Shown piece after piece: positions 24,522-29,157 of a stretch of DNA of 29,157 bases. Each line of letters begins with the position of its first letter. The stretch's first letter is position 1. The notes under the pieces are model-generated. The model had not been told where the DNA came from and did no database searches. It saw only the letters and a program-made list of their open reading frames with translations. The translations under genes were made by a program, and so were the position numbers. The DNA is from UBA6181 sp016934015 (GTDB taxonomy: Bacteria; Bacillota_I; Bacilli_A; Acholeplasmatales; Acholeplasmataceae): positions 1 through 29,157 of the forward strand of contig JAZHDG010000015.1 in assembly GCA_036584525.1 (NCBI GenBank), in the 5' to 3' direction.

Positions 24522-26363
24522 ATGTTACCACATAACGAATTAACAAAATGGGTTGAAAAGATGGCGAAACTTTGCAAGCCAGATCGTGTTTATTGGCTTG
24601 ATGGATCCGATCAAGAAAACGAAGGTTTTTTTAATGAACTCGTCAGTCAAAATAAAACTTTAAAATTAAATCCAGAAAAAAAGCCGGAATCCTATGCTTT
24701 TTTTAGTGATCCATCAGATGTCGCTCGTGTTGAAGAACGTACCTTTATCGCATCAGTATTAAAAGAAGATGCGGGTCCTACAAATAATTGGCGTGATCCT
24801 GTTGAGCTTAAAGAAACGATGTTAAAGCATTTTGAAGGTTGCATGCGTGGAAGAACGATGTATGTGATTCCCTTTATGATGGGACCATTTGGATCACCTC
24901 TTTCTAAGATAGGGATTCAACTTACTGATAGCTTATATGTTGTTACGAATATGCGGATTATGACTCGAGTTGGGACCAAAGTTTTAGAGGATTTAAAACA
25001 AGGTAAATCTTTCATTCCATGTCTACATTCTGTGGGCTATCCTTTAACTGAAGGGATGGAAGATGTCGAATGGCCATCTGCTCCGATTGAACATAAATTT
25101 ATATCACATTTCCCAGAAGACAAAATGATTTGGTCTTATGGTTCAGGCTATGGTGGGAATGCATTATTAGGTAAAAAGTGTTTAGCCTTAAGAATTGCAA
25201 CAGTCATTGCTCGTGAAGAGCATTGGATGGCGGAACACATGCTCATTTTAAAACTTACAAATCCAGAAGGAAAAGTGAAATATATCACAGGAGCTTTCCC
25301 ATCCGCATGTGGAAAAACGAATTTATCGATGCTAGTTCCTACATTACCAGGATGGAAAGTAGAAACGATTGGTGATGATATTGCATGGCTTTGGTTTAAA
25401 GAAGACGGTAAACTTTACGCGATTAATCCTGAAGCTGGATTCTTTGGCGTAGCAAAAGGAACATCTTACAAATCAAACCCTAATGCGATGAAAGCTATTC
25501 AAAAGAATACCATTTTTACAAATGTCGCCATTACGGATGATAACGATGTATGGTGGGAAGATATTGATGGAGAAGTACCAGAACATTTAATGGACTGGGA
25601 GAAAAAAGATTGGTTTAAAGGACAAAATACACCAGCTGCTCATCCTAATTCAAGATTTACTGTGGCTGCAAGCCAATCACCTGTTATTGCTCCAGAATGG
25701 GAAAACCCTGAGGGTGTGCCCATTTCAGCCATATTAGTTGGAGGAAGAAGACCAAATACCATTCCACTTGTTCATGAGAGTATGGGATGGAATCATGGTG
25801 TGTTTATGGGTTCAATGATGGGCTCAGAGATTACTGCTGCAGCCATTTCAAATAAAATTGGAATGGTCAGAAGAGATCCTTTTGCAATGTTACCTTTTAT
25901 TGGCTATCATGTAGGTGATTATTTACAACATTGGCTGGATATGGGACGTATATCAAATTATGCTTTACTCCCAAGATTTTTCTATGTTAACTGGTTTAAA
26001 AAAGATGAAAATGGGAAATTTATGTGGCCAGGATTTGGTGAAAACTCACGAATTTTAAAATGGATTTTTGAACGTTGTGATGAAACGATTCCAGCAGAGT
26101 TAACACCTATTGGTTATGTTCCGAAAATCGAAACACTCGATTTAGAAGGTCTTGATTTACCAAGAGAAACGATGGAAAAACTTCTTGAAGTCGATGAAAA
26201 TCTTTGGCGTCAAGAAACAAAATCAATCGCTTCATTTTATGAAACGATTGGTGATAAGTTGCCACATGCCTTGAAAAATGAGTTAATCAAGCTTAAACAA
26301 CGACTCAAATATGATGAAGACGAACCAACAAAGGCATCGATGCACCCATTAAACGAATCATGA
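24522..26363 (+). CDS. pckG: Phosphoenolpyruvate carboxykinase (GTP)
   Basis: The 613-residue enzyme is of the GTP-dependent class, which has the same length and differs from the ATP class of about 530 residues. Seen are the reactive-cysteine P-loop FPSACGKTNLSM (259-270, Cys263, Lys265), WSYGSGYGGNALLGKKC, GDDIAWLWF, NPEAGFFGVAKGT and VGGRRPNTIPLV. It converts oxaloacetate and GTP to PEP, GDP and CO2, the entry to gluconeogenesis, or runs in reverse to fix CO2. The ATG follows AAGGAGGG. Its stop overlaps the start of the MGMT gene by 4 bases. A cre-like site in the promoter suggests repression by preferred sugars. Confidence 0.97.
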   Translation: MLPHNELTKWVEKMAKLCKPDRVYWLDGSDQENEGFFNELVSQNKTLKLNPEKKPESYAFFSDPSDVARVEERTFIASVLKEDAGPTNNWRDPVELKETMLKHFEGCMRGRTMYVIPFMMGPFGSPLSKIGIQLTDSLYVVTNMRIMTRVGTKVLEDLKQGKSFIPCLHSVGYPLTEGMEDVEWPSAPIEHKFISHFPEDKMIWSYGSGYGGNALLGKKCLALRIATVIAREEHWMAEHMLILKLTNPEGKVKYITGAFPSACGKTNLSMLVPTLPGWKVETIGDDIAWLWFKEDGKLYAINPEAGFFGVAKGTSYKSNPNAMKAIQKNTIFTNVAITDDNDVWWEDIDGEVPEHLMDWEKKDWFKGQNTPAAHPNSRFTVAASQSPVIAPEWENPEGVPISAILVGGRRPNTIPLVHESMGWNHGVFMGSMMGSEITAAAISNKIGMVRRDPFAMLPFIGYHVGDYLQHWLDMGRISNYALLPRFFYVNWFKKDENGKFMWPGFGENSRILKWIFERCDETIPAELTPIGYVPKIETLDLEGLDLPRETMEKLLEVDENLWRQETKSIASFYETIGDKLPHALKNELIKLKQRLKYDEDEPTKASMHPLNES

Positions 26364-26821
26364 TTGGTCACTTTAATAGTCCTTTGGGATGGATTGAATA
26401 TGAGACATCTAATGGATGCCTAGTGAAACTTTCTTTTGTTGAAGAACCTTCAAAAAAGCATATTTTAAATGACGCTATTTTCGATAGTTTAAATGGCTAT
26501 TTTCAAGGATATAAAAAATCATTTGAGCTTGATGTTAAATTCGAAAAAGGGACTGATTTTCAAAAACAAGTTTGGATGGAGTTACTTAAAATTCCATATG
26601 GACAAACGAAAAGTTATTTAGACATTGCCAAATCGATTGGAAACCCAAAAGCTGTGAGAGCAGTGGGTCAAGCATGTAAGAAAAATCCGATTGGTATTGT
26701 CGTCCCATGTCATCGTGTGATTGGGCAAGATCAAACGATGAGAGGTTACTCTGGAAAAGACTACATTCATTTAAAAATTTCATTGCTTCAACACGAAAAT
26801 GCAATCATTAAGCCACGTTAA
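26360..26821 (+). CDS. ogt: Methylated-DNA--protein-cysteine S-methyltransferase
   Basis: The 153-residue protein has the DNA repair methyltransferase signature: IPYGQTKSYLDIA, GNPKAVRAVGQACKKNP and the methyl-acceptor motif IVVPCHRVIG (Cys117). It removes methyl groups from O6-methylguanine in a suicide reaction. It lacks an AdaA-type regulatory domain, so it is the Ogt form. It is translationally coupled to PEP carboxykinase, an unrelated function, by a 4-base overlap. Its stop codon lies in the terminator loop. Confidence 0.93.
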   Translation: MIGHFNSPLGWIEYETSNGCLVKLSFVEEPSKKHILNDAIFDSLNGYFQGYKKSFELDVKFEKGTDFQKQVWMELLKIPYGQTKSYLDIAKSIGNPKAVRAVGQACKKNPIGIVVPCHRVIGQDQTMRGYSGKDYIHLKISLLQHENAIIKPR

Positions 26822-26833
26822 GCGTGGTTTTTT
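26810..26833 (+). terminator. Rho-independent terminator after ogt
   Basis: AAGCCACG pairs with CGTGGTTT (one G-U pair) around a 5-base loop that contains the TAA stop (26819-26821). A T-run follows. Confidence 0.85.
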
Positions 26834-26925
26834 GTTTATTTCAAAAGAAAATTAAAATCTCCTTATAATAAATTATAAGAAAAAAACATCATTCAAAAGC
26901 ATACTTTCTTTGTTAAAAAATCATG

Positions 26926-26960
26926 TATAATGAGGGTGAAAAATCAAGTTAATAAACTTG
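26926..26960 (+). promoter_or_regulatory. Likely -10 box and inverted repeat before the GGDEF-EAL gene
   Basis: A perfect TATAAT lies at 26926-26931, with no good -35 match. Just after it, CAAGTT (26945-26950) and AACTTG (26955-26960) form an inverted repeat with a 4-base loop, near the expected transcription start. It could be an operator or a 5' hairpin. Confidence 0.4.
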
Positions 26961-26996
26961 TTCATTCGAAATATGCATAATGGGAGATGCCTCAAG

Positions 26997-29157
26997 ATGA
27001 GACATTTTACAATCAAATTAATCATTGCTTTTATTCTCTCATTCGTGGTCTTTGCTTTGATCACGGTTTTTTCCTATACGCAAATTTCAAAAAGTTTTAT
27101 TGCGAACCAAGCGACTGTCCAACTCATAAAAACTGGGGATACCATTCAAAATAGAATTGATAACCAAATTGCTTTTGATTATGAGAATTTAAAGACGATG
27201 ATTACACAATTTGAAGATGACGATTTAGATCCTGTTTTTGAACTAAATCAAAACATTGAAAATATCTATGCTAATGGTATCAATTATGAAAGTTTTGGAA
27301 CATTTACAAACAATACGATCGAGATTAGAGGCATCACTTATACATTCAGACCATCCTATGATGAAGAGGATTATACTGAAAAAGTTCAATTTTTCACTTT
27401 TGACAATGCTTTTGGCAGTGGGAATGAAGATAACAAGTTAATGTTTCGAATTAATGATTATTTGGCGATTTTAAATTTAGATGACTATTTTACTGGCATC
27501 AAAGAAATTTCTAATTTACCTTTTGAATATGCCATCATGGATAAAGATAATCTCATCTATTATGATTCGATTGAAAATTCGAGTACACGATTTTTATATG
27601 ACTATCTTCGTTCAGAAGGAGTTTCAGAAGTTGAAATTCAAGGGATTATTGAAGATGTATTAGCAAGAGAACCATTTACGATTGAAAAGCCATTTTTAGG
27701 AACTGACTCATTTTATACATTTACACCTTTGAGTGAAACCCATAGTTCAAAAGGATTTTTCTTGGTTACGATCTATGATGAAGAAGATGTTATTGGATCC
27801 TTATCGCTCTTGTCATCAACACTCATCGCGATATTTTCAGCAATCTTCGTTGTTTTCTCAGTGTCACTTTTCTTCTTATATAAATTAGTTGAACGAAAAC
27901 TAAATGATATTGAAGATGCTAAGATTGCACACTATTATGCGAAGCCTTATATCATGCGTATCAATAAGGATGGCAAAGTTAAAAGTATGAATCGAAGTTT
28001 ATCTAACGCACTCAAGGAAAATAATTATTATAAGCATGTGGATAATTTTAAAGTTTCCGATCGATTTGAAAAAGATTCGATTTATCATATGATTGACACA
28101 CAAAAAGCTTTTACCTTAATATTTGAAATTTCCGTAAAGAAAACATTGTATGTCAGATTTATTCCACTTAGAGTATCTGGAGGATTTGTTCTGATTGGCG
28201 AGGATATCACCAAAATTGAAGGGCCATTTGAACAATATCGCGAACTTGCACTATTTAGTAAGACAACGAACTTACCCAATTTAAATAGTTTGAAATACGA
28301 TCTACAAGAATTGTTTGATGATCCCATTGGATTTGATCAAAAAAATGCGATTGTCGCATTTGACATCGTATCATTTAATAAAATCAATTTACTTTTAGGT
28401 GAAAAAAGTGGGGATCGCTTCTTATCAATCTTCTCAGAAATTGTTAAACAATCATTAGAAGGCTATCCCGCAAAGTTATATAATACCCGAGCAGACCAAT
28501 TTGCTGTATTATTTACGGGCATTGAGTCCTACGACTGGACCATTAAGTGGATTGAAAGACTTAACAAAGAATTAGATAAACCGATTACCATTGAACGAAG
28601 TTTCTTAAAAGTGGATGTTAAAGCCGGTATATTTAACATGGAAAGTCAAAAATACGAAATCTTCAATCCTGAAGTTTGTATTGAAAATGCGATGCTTGCA
28701 CTAAATCATGCGAAAGAATCTGCAGTTCATGTGTATTTCACTTATGATGTAAGCTTAAGTTTGATTGCTTCAAGAGATCAAGGGATGGAACAAGATTTAG
28801 CAATTGCTATTCAAAAACGTGAGTTTTATTTAGTGATGCAACCACAGTATTCGAACCAAGAACACAAAATCATAGGATTTGAAGCTTTGGTGCGTTGGAA
28901 TAATCCTAAATATCGAGGTGAATCCCCTCAAAAATTCATTGAAATGGCCGAAGCCAATAACATGATTATTGATATTGGTCGTATCGTCATTGAGGAAACA
29001 TGTAAGATTGCAAAAGAATTAGAACCTTATGGTGTTGACATTTCATTTAACGTATCACCAGTTCAACTTTTACAAGCAGGTTTTGTGAATGAGGTTATAC
29101 GGATTTTTGAAGAATATCAAGTTAAAAAAGGAATGGTCAGTATTGAAGTCACTGAAA
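26997..29157 (+). CDS. Membrane GGDEF-EAL protein (partial; runs off the window)
   Basis: The frame opens at an ATG about 10 bases after GGGAG and stays open to the last base, giving 720 residues. A membrane helix (about 7-26), an extracellular sensor region (27-268), a second helix (about 269-296) and a PAS-like region (310-405) lead to a GGDEF domain (about 415-590). Its signature is RADQF (498-502) in place of GGDEF, so it should not make c-di-GMP but might bind GTP. The EAL domain follows, with EALVRW (Glu629), FNVSP (Asn685) and the start of EVTE at the window edge, so phosphodiesterase activity is likely. It probably lowers c-di-GMP in response to an external signal. The rest of the EAL domain is outside the window. 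Confidence 0.9.
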   Translation, partial: MRHFTIKLIIAFILSFVVFALITVFSYTQISKSFIANQATVQLIKTGDTIQNRIDNQIAFDYENLKTMITQFEDDDLDPVFELNQNIENIYANGINYESFGTFTNNTIEIRGITYTFRPSYDEEDYTEKVQFFTFDNAFGSGNEDNKLMFRINDYLAILNLDDYFTGIKEISNLPFEYAIMDKDNLIYYDSIENSSTRFLYDYLRSEGVSEVEIQGIIEDVLAREPFTIEKPFLGTDSFYTFTPLSETHSSKGFFLVTIYDEEDVIGSLSLLSSTLIAIFSAIFVVFSVSLFFLYKLVERKLNDIEDAKIAHYYAKPYIMRINKDGKVKSMNRSLSNALKENNYYKHVDNFKVSDRFEKDSIYHMIDTQKAFTLIFEISVKKTLYVRFIPLRVSGGFVLIGEDITKIEGPFEQYRELALFSKTTNLPNLNSLKYDLQELFDDPIGFDQKNAIVAFDIVSFNKINLLLGEKSGDRFLSIFSEIVKQSLEGYPAKLYNTRADQFAVLFTGIESYDWTIKWIERLNKELDKPITIERSFLKVDVKAGIFNMESQKYEIFNPEVCIENAMLALNHAKESAVHVYFTYDVSLSLIASRDQGMEQDLAIAIQKREFYLVMQPQYSNQEHKIIGFEALVRWNNPKYRGESPQKFIEMAEANNMIIDIGRIVIEETCKIAKELEPYGVDISFNVSPVQLLQAGFVNEVIRIFEEYQVKKGMVSIEVTE

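Noticed and set aside
27256..27663. Two short + strand frames of about 60 codons
   Set aside because: Both lie out of frame inside the long GGDEF-EAL gene, which stays open through the window end.
1..29157. TGA read as tryptophan (Mycoplasma code)
   Set aside because: TGA ends several genes at the expected family length, and conserved tryptophans are coded by TGG.
1..29157. CRISPR array, tRNA or rRNA genes
   Set aside because: No regularly spaced direct repeats and no tRNA- or rRNA-like stretches were seen by eye; a covariance-model scan was not possible.

Overview
The window looks like a chromosomal stretch from a low-GC, Gram-positive-type bacterium. The DNA is visibly AT-rich, genes start behind AGGAGG-type ribosome binding sites, and promoters are of the TTGaca/TATAAT kind. 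TGA is used as a stop codon (for example it ends the kbl gene), which excludes the Mycoplasma/Spiroplasma code. A Bacillota or Acholeplasma/Izemoplasma-like host fits best, but the sequence alone does not settle the species. Almost all genes are on the + strand, and many overlap by 4 bases (ATGA), so the region is packed into operons.

Layout. 1-2465: the end of a Nudix hydrolase gene, then tdh and kbl (threonine to glycine plus acetyl-CoA). 2486-3823: an acyltransferase with a zinc ribbon. 3888-10075: a coupled three-gene unit. Its first protein joins a degenerate ODP (flavodiiron/metallo-beta-lactamase type) domain, a degenerate GGDEF domain and a receiver whose phospho-acceptor Asp is Glu. 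The second is a membrane family 2 glycosyltransferase with a helical-repeat N-terminus. The third is an RlmD-type rRNA uracil methyltransferase. The first two suggest a regulated exopolysaccharide synthase.

10009-14812 is an accessory island at the 3' end of the rRNA methyltransferase gene. It holds a minus-strand fragment that may be the end of a serine recombinase, a DUF4143-type ATPase, a transglutaminase-like protein and an AbiEi/AbiEii toxin-antitoxin pair. Two diverged copies of the methyltransferase 3' end, one of them with its terminator, lie inside it at 12759 and 14659. They split the island into modules and suggest repeated integration at this gene. A Nudix hydrolase and a P-loop kinase-like gene (14813-15936) follow and may also be accessory.

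16166-21070 is a six-gene potassium operon: a 63-residue unknown protein, a TrkA split into two genes, TrkH, and a KdpD/KdpE-like two-component pair. 21103-24354 holds an amidohydrolase, a small membrane protein and a coupled OsmC-Nudix-TfoX group. 24381-26833 carries GTP-dependent PEP carboxykinase with an MGMT-type DNA repair gene. Its promoter carries a cre-like catabolite-repression site, and its leader has a terminator-like stem with two alternative 5' partners. The window ends inside a membrane-bound GGDEF-EAL protein whose GGDEF half is also degenerate.

A recurring feature is that four genes place their stop codon in the loop of a terminator-like hairpin. No tRNA, rRNA, CRISPR array or intact insertion sequence was seen.
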